Shown here: piece by piece, positions 16,944-23,822 of the stretch
How the letters are laid out: the number at the start of each line of letters is the position of its first letter
How positions within the stretch are numbered: position 1 is the stretch's first letter
NCBI GenBank assembly: GCA_039930465.1
Contig: JBDTTU010000005.1
Span: 1-64,000 of the forward strand
DNA length: 64,000 nucleotides
Reading direction: 5' to 3'
Origin: LMDS01 sp039930465
GTDB lineage: Bacteria > Pseudomonadota > Gammaproteobacteria > Burkholderiales > Burkholderiaceae_C
Program-made: the position numbers and the translations under genes
The notes under the pieces: model-generated
What the model saw: only the letters and a program-made list of their open reading frames with translations
Told to the model about the DNA's origin: nothing
Database searches by the model: none

Positions 16944-17813
16944 TCAGGCGCTGGCGCCGCTTTTCGGGCGCGCACGCCGCGGCTTGGCGGCCGGCGCTTC
17001 GGCCAGTTTGTGGCCGGCGCCAACGACGAGCGCCTGGGCCAGACACATCGGCGCCACCAGCGAGCGGAACGCCTGGTGCGAGCCTTCGCCGAGCTCGAAG
17101 CACACGCGTGCGGAGGGCTTTAGCGGCGACAGTGCACTGTCGGTCAGCGCCAGCACGGCCACACCACGCTCGTGCGCCGCGGCAGCGGCCTCGATCACCT
17201 CGCGCGAATAGTTCTGGAAGCTCGCCACGATCAGCAGATCGTCCTGCGCGATGCCGCGCAGCGATTCGGCCAGCATGCCGCCCATGCCGTCGAGCAGGTG
17301 CGTGCGCAGTTCAAGCTGACCCAGCGCGTAGGCCAGGTAGCAGGCCACCGGGAATGCGCGGCGCTGGGCCAGCACATGCACCCGTGTCGCGCCGCAGATG
17401 AGTGCAATCGCCGCAGCGATGTCGGGCGCGTGCACGTTCTCTTCGAGCTGCCCCAACTCGGCCACCGCGTCGCCAACGAACTGCTGCAACACGCCGCCGC
17501 CCTCGGGCTTGACACGGCTGGTGCGGCGCAACTGGTCGATGCGTTCGCGGTAGCTGCTGCTGCGCTCGATCAGGTGGCCGCGAAAGATCTGCTGCATCTC
17601 GGAAAAGCCGCCGAAGCCGAGCGCGTTGGAAAAACGGATCACCGACGAGGGTTGCACATCGGCCGCCGCCGCGATCACCGCCACCGTGCCGAGGGCCAGT
17701 TCATCCGGCTTGTCGAGCGCGAAGCGCGCGATGCGCTGCAACTGCTTGGGCAGGTCGGGGTATACGCCAGCCAGTGTTTCTTTCAGCTCGCTGTACGTGG
17801 GCGCTCTTTTCAT
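16944..17813 (-). CDS. RpiR family transcriptional regulator (IolR-like)
   Basis: 289 residues from the ATG at 17813. The N-terminal RpiR helix-turn-helix (about 1-80) includes VQPSSVIRFSNALGFGGFSEMQ. A SIS sugar-phosphate-binding domain covers about 120-270. The C-terminus is basic (KPRRARPKSG). It leads the iolC operon and is divergent from livM. The AT-rich dyads at 17861-17909 and 16839-16853 are probable binding sites, so it likely autoregulates and controls both operons in response to a phosphorylated pathway intermediate. Confidence 0.9.
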   Translation of the reverse strand: MKRAPTYSELKETLAGVYPDLPKQLQRIARFALDKPDELALGTVAVIAAAADVQPSSVIRFSNALGFGGFSEMQQIFRGHLIERSSSYRERIDQLRRTSRVKPEGGGVLQQFVGDAVAELGQLEENVHAPDIAAAIALICGATRVHVLAQRRAFPVACYLAYALGQLELRTHLLDGMGGMLAESLRGIAQDDLLIVASFQNYSREVIEAAAAAHERGVAVLALTDSALSPLKPSARVCFELGEGSHQAFRSLVAPMCLAQALVVGAGHKLAEAPAAKPRRARPKSGASA

Positions 17814-17860
17814 GGTGTCGTTCCTGCGGCCGGTGTACGGCCTGTCGTGATGACGATGGC

Positions 17861-17910
17861 AGAATAGATCAAATATTCTTGCATTTGAATGACGTAGAAC
17901 ATATATTTCA
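17861..17910. promoter_or_regulatory. Divergent promoter with two putative RpiR sites
   Basis: The intergenic region holds a perfect 6-bp inverted repeat, AGAATA (17861-17866) and TATTCT (17874-17879), separated by seven bases. It also holds TAGAACATATATTTCA (17895-17910), which matches the site in front of iolC. It lies between rpiR (minus) and livM (plus), so one protein could control both directions. Confidence 0.5.
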
Positions 17911-17942
17911 GCGAGTTCAGCCCTTCTCCCACGAGACGCTCC

Positions 17943-18971
17943 ATGTCTGCCGAACCTTCGAAAGCGAAGCTGATCACCGCGCCGATGATTGTCACCGTGC
18001 TGTTGCTCGCGAGCACGCCGCTGTGGCTGAAGCAGGCCGGGCTGTACCAGTACCTCGCGCTCGAGATCATGATCTGGATGCTGTTCGCGCTCGGCCACAA
18101 CCTGCTGCTCGGTTACGCTGGTCTGCCCTCGTTCGGCCACGGCGCCTACTTCGGCATCGGCGCGTACGCGCTCGGCCTGCTGCAGTTGCGTGGGGGTGCG
18201 GGCTTGCTGCTCGCGCTGCTCGGCGCCACGCTGGTGGCCGCGGCCTTCGGCGCGCTGGTGGCGGCCTTCATCTCGCACCGGCGCGGCATCTACTATGCGT
18301 TGTTGACGATCGCCTTCGGACAGCTGTTCTGGTTCGTCGCCGGCAAGTGGCATTCGCTGACCGGCGGTGAAGACGGCCTGCTCAACATCAAGCGCAACGC
18401 GCTGTCGCTGCCCGGCATCGACATCGACCTGCGCAGCAACGAAGCGCTGTTCTATTTCGCCCTGGTTTTGTTCACGCTCGTGCTGATCGGTTTGTGGCGG
18501 CTGGTGCACTCGCCGTTCGGGCGGGTGCTGCGGGCCGTGAAGCAGAACGAGATGCGCGCATCGTTCGTCGGCCACAACGTCTGGCTCTACAAGTGGCTGG
18601 CCTTCGTGATCTCGGCCGGCATCGCGGGGCTGGCGGGCGGCCTGTTCGCGCTGGCCCAACAGTCGGCGTACCCGAACGTGATGAGCCTGCAGAACTCCGG
18701 CTTCGTCGTGATGATGGTGCTGATCGGCGGCGGGCTCGTGAGCTTCTGGGGGCCGGTGATCGGTGCGCTGTTCTTCATCCTCGCCCGCGACCTGCTCGGC
18801 GCCTACACCGAGACCTGGCTGCTCTGGTACGGCATGCTCTTCATCGTGATGGTGCTGTTCCAGCCCGACGGCGTGGCCGGTGCGTGGCAACACTGGCGCG
18901 GCAAGCTGGCCGCGCTTCGGCGCAGCGCGCCAGCGAAGGTCGTCAACGGCAACGTGAGCAAGGTGGCATGA
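17943..18971 (+). CDS. Branched-chain amino acid-type ABC permease, LivM family
   Basis: 342 residues with about ten hydrophobic spans. Family features are GLPSFGHGAYFGIGAYALG (near 60-78), SLTGGEDGLLNI (near 138-149) and FWGPVIGALFF (near 260). It is the membrane partner of LivH, whose gene lies 5 kb away in the divergent operon. It overlaps livG by four bases (ATGA, 18968-18971). It is the first gene of the rightward operon driven by the RpiR-type promoter. Confidence 0.9.
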   Translation: MSAEPSKAKLITAPMIVTVLLLASTPLWLKQAGLYQYLALEIMIWMLFALGHNLLLGYAGLPSFGHGAYFGIGAYALGLLQLRGGAGLLLALLGATLVAAAFGALVAAFISHRRGIYYALLTIAFGQLFWFVAGKWHSLTGGEDGLLNIKRNALSLPGIDIDLRSNEALFYFALVLFTLVLIGLWRLVHSPFGRVLRAVKQNEMRASFVGHNVWLYKWLAFVISAGIAGLAGGLFALAQQSAYPNVMSLQNSGFVVMMVLIGGGLVSFWGPVIGALFFILARDLLGAYTETWLLWYGMLFIVMVLFQPDGVAGAWQHWRGKLAALRRSAPAKVVNGNVSKVA

Positions 18972-19717
18972 ACATGGCCCTCTTCGAAACCCATCAATTG
19001 CAAAAACGCTTCGGTGACCAGGTCGTGCTGCAAGGCGTGAATCTCTCGGTCGACGAAGGTGAGCTGGTCGGCATCATGGGCCCCAACGGCGCCGGCAAGA
19101 CGACCTGCTTCAACGTGCTGACCGGCCGCTACCGGCCCGACGGCGGCACGGTGCGCTTCGCCGGCGAAGACATCACCGGCCTGTCGCCGCGGCAGATCGC
19201 GCGCAAGGGCCTGTCGCGTTCGTTCCAGATGATGAACCTGTTCAACGACGACACCGCGCTCTACAACGTGATGCTCGCGCTCCCCGAAGTGCGCGCGCAA
19301 GGCTTTTCGATGTGGCGCGACCTGGGCCGCGACGAAGCCGCGCACGCGCAGGCCGAACAGGTGCTGGCGCGCGTCGGCCTGGCGGGCAAGGAAAACGTGC
19401 CGGCGGCTCGGCTGTCTTACGGCGAACGGCGTGCGCTCGAGATCGGCGTGGCGCTGGCCGCCAAGCCGCGCCTGCTGTTCCTCGACGAACCCACCGCCGG
19501 CCTGGGCAGCGAAGGCACGGCGCGCCTGTCCACGCTGATTGCAGAGCTGAAACGCCAACTCACCATCGTCATCATCGAGCACGACATGGCTTTCCTGTTT
19601 GGCCTGGCCGACCGCATCTGCGTGATCCACTGGGGCCAGGTCATCGCCCAGGGCACACCCGCCGAGCTGAAGACCAACCCGTGGGTCGCACGCTCGAACC
19701 TGGGGCTGCTGTCATGA
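18968..19717 (+). CDS. ABC transporter ATPase, LivG family
   Basis: 249 residues. Walker A GPNGAGKTT is near 38-46. The signature is ARLSYGERRALEIG (LSYGE variant, usual for LivG) and Walker B is LLFLDEP. The switch His is in IIEHDMAFL. A second ATG two codons later is possible. It is one of the two canonical motor subunits of the Liv-type importer. Confidence 0.91.
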   Translation: MNMALFETHQLQKRFGDQVVLQGVNLSVDEGELVGIMGPNGAGKTTCFNVLTGRYRPDGGTVRFAGEDITGLSPRQIARKGLSRSFQMMNLFNDDTALYNVMLALPEVRAQGFSMWRDLGRDEAAHAQAEQVLARVGLAGKENVPAARLSYGERRALEIGVALAAKPRLLFLDEPTAGLGSEGTARLSTLIAELKRQLTIVIIEHDMAFLFGLADRICVIHWGQVIAQGTPAELKTNPWVARSNLGLLS

Positions 19718-19751
19718 GCGCAATCGCCGAGATCGCCGCGGGCCGAGCGCC

Positions 19752-19817
19752 GGGCCGCTCCCAAGCCGGCCCGCATCCCCTCGGGGGATCGGCCGACGTA
19801 CCCGTCGGACGAGGGGC
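19752..19817 (+). repeat. REP-like multi-hairpin element between livG and livF
   Basis: Three consecutive stems are visible: GGGCCG/CGGCCC (19752-19757, 19767-19772), ATCCCC/GGGGAT (19775-19780, 19784-19789) and CCGAC/GTCGG (19793-19797, 19804-19808). The pattern resembles dispersed intergenic palindromes of Comamonadaceae genomes, as I remember them. It keeps the livF frame open, so livF appears to have a 36-residue N-terminal extension that is probably not part of the protein. Confidence 0.6.
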
Positions 19818-19821
19818 TGAC

Positions 19822-20526
19822 ATGACATCGATGCTGGAGGTGAACGACATCAGCGCGTTTTACGGTGAGAGCCAGGCGCTGTTCGGTGTGTCGCTCAAGG
19901 TCGCGCCGGGCGAAGTGCTGGCACTGCTCGGGCCCAACGGCGCCGGCAAGACGACCACGCTGCGCGCCATCCTCGGCCTCACACCGGCGCGCGCCGGGCA
20001 GATCTGCTTCGACGGGCAAGACGTGACGCGCGCGCCCACGCACCGCATCGCCGGCATGGGCATCGGCTGGGTGCCCGACGACCGGCGTGTCTTTCCCACG
20101 CTGACGGTCGCGCGCAACCTCGCGATCGCACGCAAGCGCACGCGCTTTCGGGCCTGGAGCGAGAAGGAATGTTTCGAGATCTTCTCTGCGCTCGAATACC
20201 TCATGCAGCGCGAGTGCGAAAACCTCTCGGGCGGCGAGATGCAGATGGTCGCGATCTCGCGGGTGCTGATGGGCGCGCCCGGCCTGGTGCTGTTCGATGA
20301 ACCGAGCCAGGGTCTGGCGCCGAAAGTGGTGCAGGACGTGATGGCCACCGTGCTGCGCCTGAAGCGCGAAGGCGTGGCCGTGTTGCTGGTGGAACAGAAC
20401 GTCGACAGCGCCCTCGCGGTGGCCGACCGCGTCTGCGTGATGAACCTCGGGCGCATCGTGCACGAAGGCCCTGCCGCCGCCCTGCGCGACAACGCCGCCC
20501 TGCGCCGCCAACTGCTCGGAGCATGA
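19822..20526 (+). CDS. ABC transporter ATPase, LivF family
   Basis: 234 residues from the ATG at 19822, normal LivF size. Walker A GPNGAGKTT is near 35-43, signature NLSGGEMQM near 133-141 and Walker B LVLFDEP near 154. QGLAPKVV is the LivF-type D-loop region. An upstream in-frame ATG at 19714 overlaps the livG stop and would add 36 low-complexity residues encoded by a repeat. I prefer the later start because it matches the family N-terminus (MLEVNDISAFYGES). Confidence 0.88.
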   Translation: MTSMLEVNDISAFYGESQALFGVSLKVAPGEVLALLGPNGAGKTTTLRAILGLTPARAGQICFDGQDVTRAPTHRIAGMGIGWVPDDRRVFPTLTVARNLAIARKRTRFRAWSEKECFEIFSALEYLMQRECENLSGGEMQMVAISRVLMGAPGLVLFDEPSQGLAPKVVQDVMATVLRLKREGVAVLLVEQNVDSALAVADRVCVMNLGRIVHEGPAAALRDNAALRRQLLGA

Positions 20527-20527
20527 G

Positions 20528-21199
20528 ATGACGACGACCCCCTTGTTGCGTGTCGAGCACCTCGAAAAACGCTACACCCGCGGTTGGCCGAAGCGCCAGA
20601 CCACGTTCTCGCTCGAAGCAGATTTCGAGATCGGCGGCCCGGCCATCGTCGGCGTGATGGGCGCCAACGGCGCCGGCAAGACCACGATGTTCGAGCTGAT
20701 CACCGGCAGCAACCTGCCGACCGCCGGGCGGGTGCTGGTGGCCGGGCAAGACATCCACCAGGTGCGCTACCAACAGCGCAGCAAGCTCGCGCTGCACTAC
20801 CACCAGTCGTACCAGGTGCGTTCGTTCATACGCACGCGGCCGAACTTCATGCTGGAACACGCGGGCAGCGACAGCGCGATGGTTCATCTTTTCGACGAGC
20901 CGCAGTTCAACACCCAGGACGGCTACATCGGCTTCATGCTCGACTTCTTCCGCAAGCTGCGCGCACAGGGCAAGCTCGTGTTCCTGTGCCTGCACCCGAA
21001 CGAGCCGGTGCACCTCGACATCCTGGCCGACGTCTGCGAGCGCTTCATCTTCGTCCACAAAGAGGAAGCGACGAGCCAGCTGATGCAGGCCACGAGCCTC
21101 GCCGAGCTGACGCGCAACGAGCGTGTGCGGCGTTACCTCGGGCGGCTGGCGCCGCAGGCCGAAGGGTCGGGGCGCCAGCCGGGGCGCGTCACGGCCTGA
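20528..21199 (+). CDS. ABC ATPase-like protein lacking the signature motif
   Basis: 223 residues. Walker A GANGAGKTT (near 42-50), a Walker B-like MVHLFDEPQFN (near 117-127) and a switch-region LHPNEP (near 157) are present. No LSGGQ-type signature is found: the helical segment reads SFIRTRPNFMLEHAGSD. The gene begins one base after livF in the same operon, so the transporter has a third ATPase-like protein. It may act as a regulatory or inactive partner or bind ATP only. I do not recognise a described function. Confidence 0.75.
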   Translation: MTTTPLLRVEHLEKRYTRGWPKRQTTFSLEADFEIGGPAIVGVMGANGAGKTTMFELITGSNLPTAGRVLVAGQDIHQVRYQQRSKLALHYHQSYQVRSFIRTRPNFMLEHAGSDSAMVHLFDEPQFNTQDGYIGFMLDFFRKLRAQGKLVFLCLHPNEPVHLDILADVCERFIFVHKEEATSQLMQATSLAELTRNERVRRYLGRLAPQAEGSGRQPGRVTA

Positions 21200-21226
21200 A
21201 GTAGCGCGGGCGCCAAGACGGAGTAG

Positions 21227-22747
21227 TCACTTCGCCGTCGGCATCACGAACTCGGCGCCCTTGGGCGTGGTCAAAGGCCAGCGCTGCATCACCGACTTCT
21301 GCTTGGTGTAGAAACGCACGCCCTCTTCGCCATAGGCGTGCATGTCGCCGAACAGGCTCTTCTTCCAGCCCCCGAAGCCGTGCCACGCCATCGGCACGGG
21401 GATCGGCACATTGATCCCCACCATGCCCACCTGCACCTGGCGGCTGAACTCCCGGGCCACGTTGCCGTCACTCGTGTAGCAGGCCACGCCATTGCCGAAC
21501 TCGTGTTCGTTGACGAGCTTTACCGCCTCGGCCAGGTCTTTCACCCGCACGCACGAGAGCACCGGACCGAAGATCTCTTCCTTGTAGATGCGCATGCCTG
21601 GTGTCACGTGGTCGAACAACGTGCCGCCGGTGAAGAAACCGTTCTCGTGCCCCTTGACCCTGTGGCCCCTGCCGTCCACGACCAGCTGGGCCCCTTCTTC
21701 CACCCCGATCCCGATGTAGCCCTCGATGCGATCGAGCGCCTGCTTCGTGACGATCGGGCCCATCTCGGCATCGAGCTCCATGCCGTTCTTGATCTTCAGC
21801 GTCTTCGCACGCTCGGCCAGCTTGGGCACGATCCTGTCGGCCACGTCGCCCACCAGCACCGCCACGCTGATCGCCATGCAGCGCTCACCGGCCGAACCGT
21901 AACCGGCACCGATCAGGCCGTCGACGGCTTGTTCGATGTCGGCATCGGGCATCACGACCATGTGGTTCTTGGCGCCCCCCAGGGCCTGGACCCGTTTGCC
22001 GTGGTGGGCTCCGGTCTCGTAGATGTACTGGGCGATCGGGGTCGAGCCGACGAAGCTGAGCGCCTTCACGTCAGCATGGGTCAAGAGCGCATCGACGGCG
22101 ACCTTGTCGCCCTGCACCACGTTGAACACGCCGTCGGGCAGCCCGGCCTGCTTGAGCAGCTCGGCCATGAAGACCGAGGCGGAAGGGTCACGCTCGCTGG
22201 GCTTCAAGATGAAGCAGTTGCCACAGGCAATGGCCACCGGGTACATCCACATGGGCACCATGCAGGGGAAGTTGAAGGGGGTGATGCCGGCGACCACGCC
22301 GAGCGGCTGGCGCAGGGTCCAGTTGTCGATGCCGGTGGAAACCTGGTCGGTGAAGTCGCCTTTGAGCAACTGGGGAATGCCGCAGGCGAACTCGACGATG
22401 TCGATGCCGCGGGTGACTTCGCCCTGGGCGTCGGTGAAGACCTTGCCGTGTTCGGCGGTGATCATCGCGGCCAGGGTGTCGCGGTGCTGGTTGAGCAGCT
22501 CCAGGAACTTGTTGAGGATGCGGGCGCGCCGGATCGGCGGCATGTCGGCCCAGGCGGGGAAGGCGGCCTTGGCAGAAGCCACCGCCGCGTTGACTTCTTC
22601 GACGGAGCCGAGCGCCACCTGGCGGGCGACAGCACCGGTCGCGGGGTTGTAGACCGCCTGGCGCCGCCCGCTGGTGCTGGCAACGCTTCGACCGTTGATG
22701 TAGTGGCCGACTTCGGCGGTGGCGGAAAACGCGGTCGGTGTGGGCAT
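21227..22747 (-). CDS. mmsA: CoA-acylating methylmalonate-semialdehyde dehydrogenase
   Basis: 506 residues, full length. The catalytic Cys is in GSAGERCMA (C290). The usual catalytic Glu region is replaced by GGAKNH (Asn near 261), a hallmark of MMSDH/IolA. It oxidises malonic or methylmalonic semialdehyde to acetyl- or propionyl-CoA with NAD and CoA. This is the last step of inositol and valine degradation. It converges on the ABC operon and is divergent from a LysR gene across a 93-base promoter with a dyad. Confidence 0.93.
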   Translation of the reverse strand: MPTPTAFSATAEVGHYINGRSVASTSGRRQAVYNPATGAVARQVALGSVEEVNAAVASAKAAFPAWADMPPIRRARILNKFLELLNQHRDTLAAMITAEHGKVFTDAQGEVTRGIDIVEFACGIPQLLKGDFTDQVSTGIDNWTLRQPLGVVAGITPFNFPCMVPMWMYPVAIACGNCFILKPSERDPSASVFMAELLKQAGLPDGVFNVVQGDKVAVDALLTHADVKALSFVGSTPIAQYIYETGAHHGKRVQALGGAKNHMVVMPDADIEQAVDGLIGAGYGSAGERCMAISVAVLVGDVADRIVPKLAERAKTLKIKNGMELDAEMGPIVTKQALDRIEGYIGIGVEEGAQLVVDGRGHRVKGHENGFFTGGTLFDHVTPGMRIYKEEIFGPVLSCVRVKDLAEAVKLVNEHEFGNGVACYTSDGNVAREFSRQVQVGMVGINVPIPVPMAWHGFGGWKKSLFGDMHAYGEEGVRFYTKQKSVMQRWPLTTPKGAEFVMPTAK

Positions 22748-22824
22748 GGTGCTTTGCTCTGGCGGGTTGAAGGTGCGCCCACTGTAGACAACCGCGGGGC
22801 GCACGCCAAGGCTTGTTTGCTGGA

Positions 22825-22845
22825 TTCATTGTTTCGAATAATGAA
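22825..22845. promoter_or_regulatory. LysR-type dyad in the mmsA/lysR promoter
   Basis: TTCATT (22825-22830) and AATGAA (22840-22845) form a perfect inverted repeat with a nine-base AT-rich spacer. The size and T-N11-A core are typical of LysR-type operators. It overlaps the first possible ATG of the LysR gene, which favours the later start. Confidence 0.5.
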
Positions 22846-22855
22846 CAATAACGGC

Positions 22856-23791
22856 ATGAAAAGCGTAAAAAGCGAAAACCTGTGGTCGCATGTGCACTGG
22901 CTGGTGACGCTGGCGTCTGCCGGCAGCTTCACCGCAGCGGCGCAGCGCCTGGGTGTGAGCAAGGCGGCGATGAGCCAGCGCATCGCCGCGCTTGAGCAGG
23001 CGGCCGGTGTGCCCCTGGTGCGGCGCACAACGCGCAGCGTGCGGCTGACAGAAGCCGGGCAGCAACTGGCAGACGCCACCCGCAGCGCGTTCGAGCAGAT
23101 CGAGCGCAGCCTCGCCGACGTGAAAGACCTGTCGCAGGCGCCGCGCGGCTTGTTGCGCGTGACCGCACCGGTGGCGCTCGGCCGGCAGCAGATCGTGCCG
23201 CTCGTGCCGGCGTTCCTGAAGCAGCACCCCGAGGTGCGCATCGAGCTGGAGCTGGCTGACCGCATCGTCTCGCTCGCGCAAGACGGCTTCGACGTGGCGA
23301 TCCGCCACACCAGCGTCGTGCCCGAGACCCATGTCGCCTGGGCGCTGTGCGAATCGCACGCGTTGCTGGTGGCCACGCGCAGCTACCTGCGGCGCTGTGG
23401 CACGCCGTCTCGCCCCGAAGACCTGGCAGCGCACGATGGCCTGCGATACCTGCGCACCGGCGGCTCGTCGGTCTGGCGCTTCGAGCCGCTGAAGGGGAAG
23501 AGCAGCGCCGTCAGCGTGGCGATCCGCGGCGCGTTCGCGGCGAACAACAGCGAAGCCCTGCGCGAAGCAGCACTGGGCGGCGTGGGCATCGCCCTGCTGC
23601 CCGACTTCAGCGCGCAGCGCGAGCTGCTCGCCGGCAAGCTCGTGCATGTGCTGCCGGGCTGGCGTTCGGTGGGAGCGTTCGGCGAGAACGTGTACGCGAT
23701 GCGCCCGTACAGCCCACACGTGCCGCAAGCCGTTCAGGCCTGGGTTGCCTACTTGCGCGAATGCCTGAAGGGCGGCTTCGCGGCCCCATAG
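22856..23791 (+). CDS. LysR family transcriptional regulator
   Basis: 311 residues from the ATG at 22856; an ATG five codons earlier lies inside the dyad. The N-terminal winged helix (SFTAAAQRLGVSKAAMSQRIAALEQ, written in two parts: SFTAAAQRLGVSKAAM and SQRIAALEQ) covers residues 1-65. The LysR substrate-binding domain follows (LLRVTAPVALGRQQIVP; WRFEPLKGK; GGVGIALLPDF). The gene belongs to the CrgA/AaeR-like group by its length and APVALG segment. It is divergent from mmsA and probably controls it and itself. Confidence 0.9.
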   Translation: MKSVKSENLWSHVHWLVTLASAGSFTAAAQRLGVSKAAMSQRIAALEQAAGVPLVRRTTRSVRLTEAGQQLADATRSAFEQIERSLADVKDLSQAPRGLLRVTAPVALGRQQIVPLVPAFLKQHPEVRIELELADRIVSLAQDGFDVAIRHTSVVPETHVAWALCESHALLVATRSYLRRCGTPSRPEDLAAHDGLRYLRTGGSSVWRFEPLKGKSSAVSVAIRGAFAANNSEALREAALGGVGIALLPDFSAQRELLAGKLVHVLPGWRSVGAFGENVYAMRPYSPHVPQAVQAWVAYLRECLKGGFAAP

Positions 23792-23822
23792 ATCCCCTGG
23801 CGCAGACCGAGCCGCTTTTGCG

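Noticed and set aside
19714..19821. N-terminal extension of LivF from the ATG at 19714
   Set aside because: The extra 36 residues are encoded by a repeat with three hairpins and are absent from the family N-terminus; the ATG at 19822 gives a normal protein.
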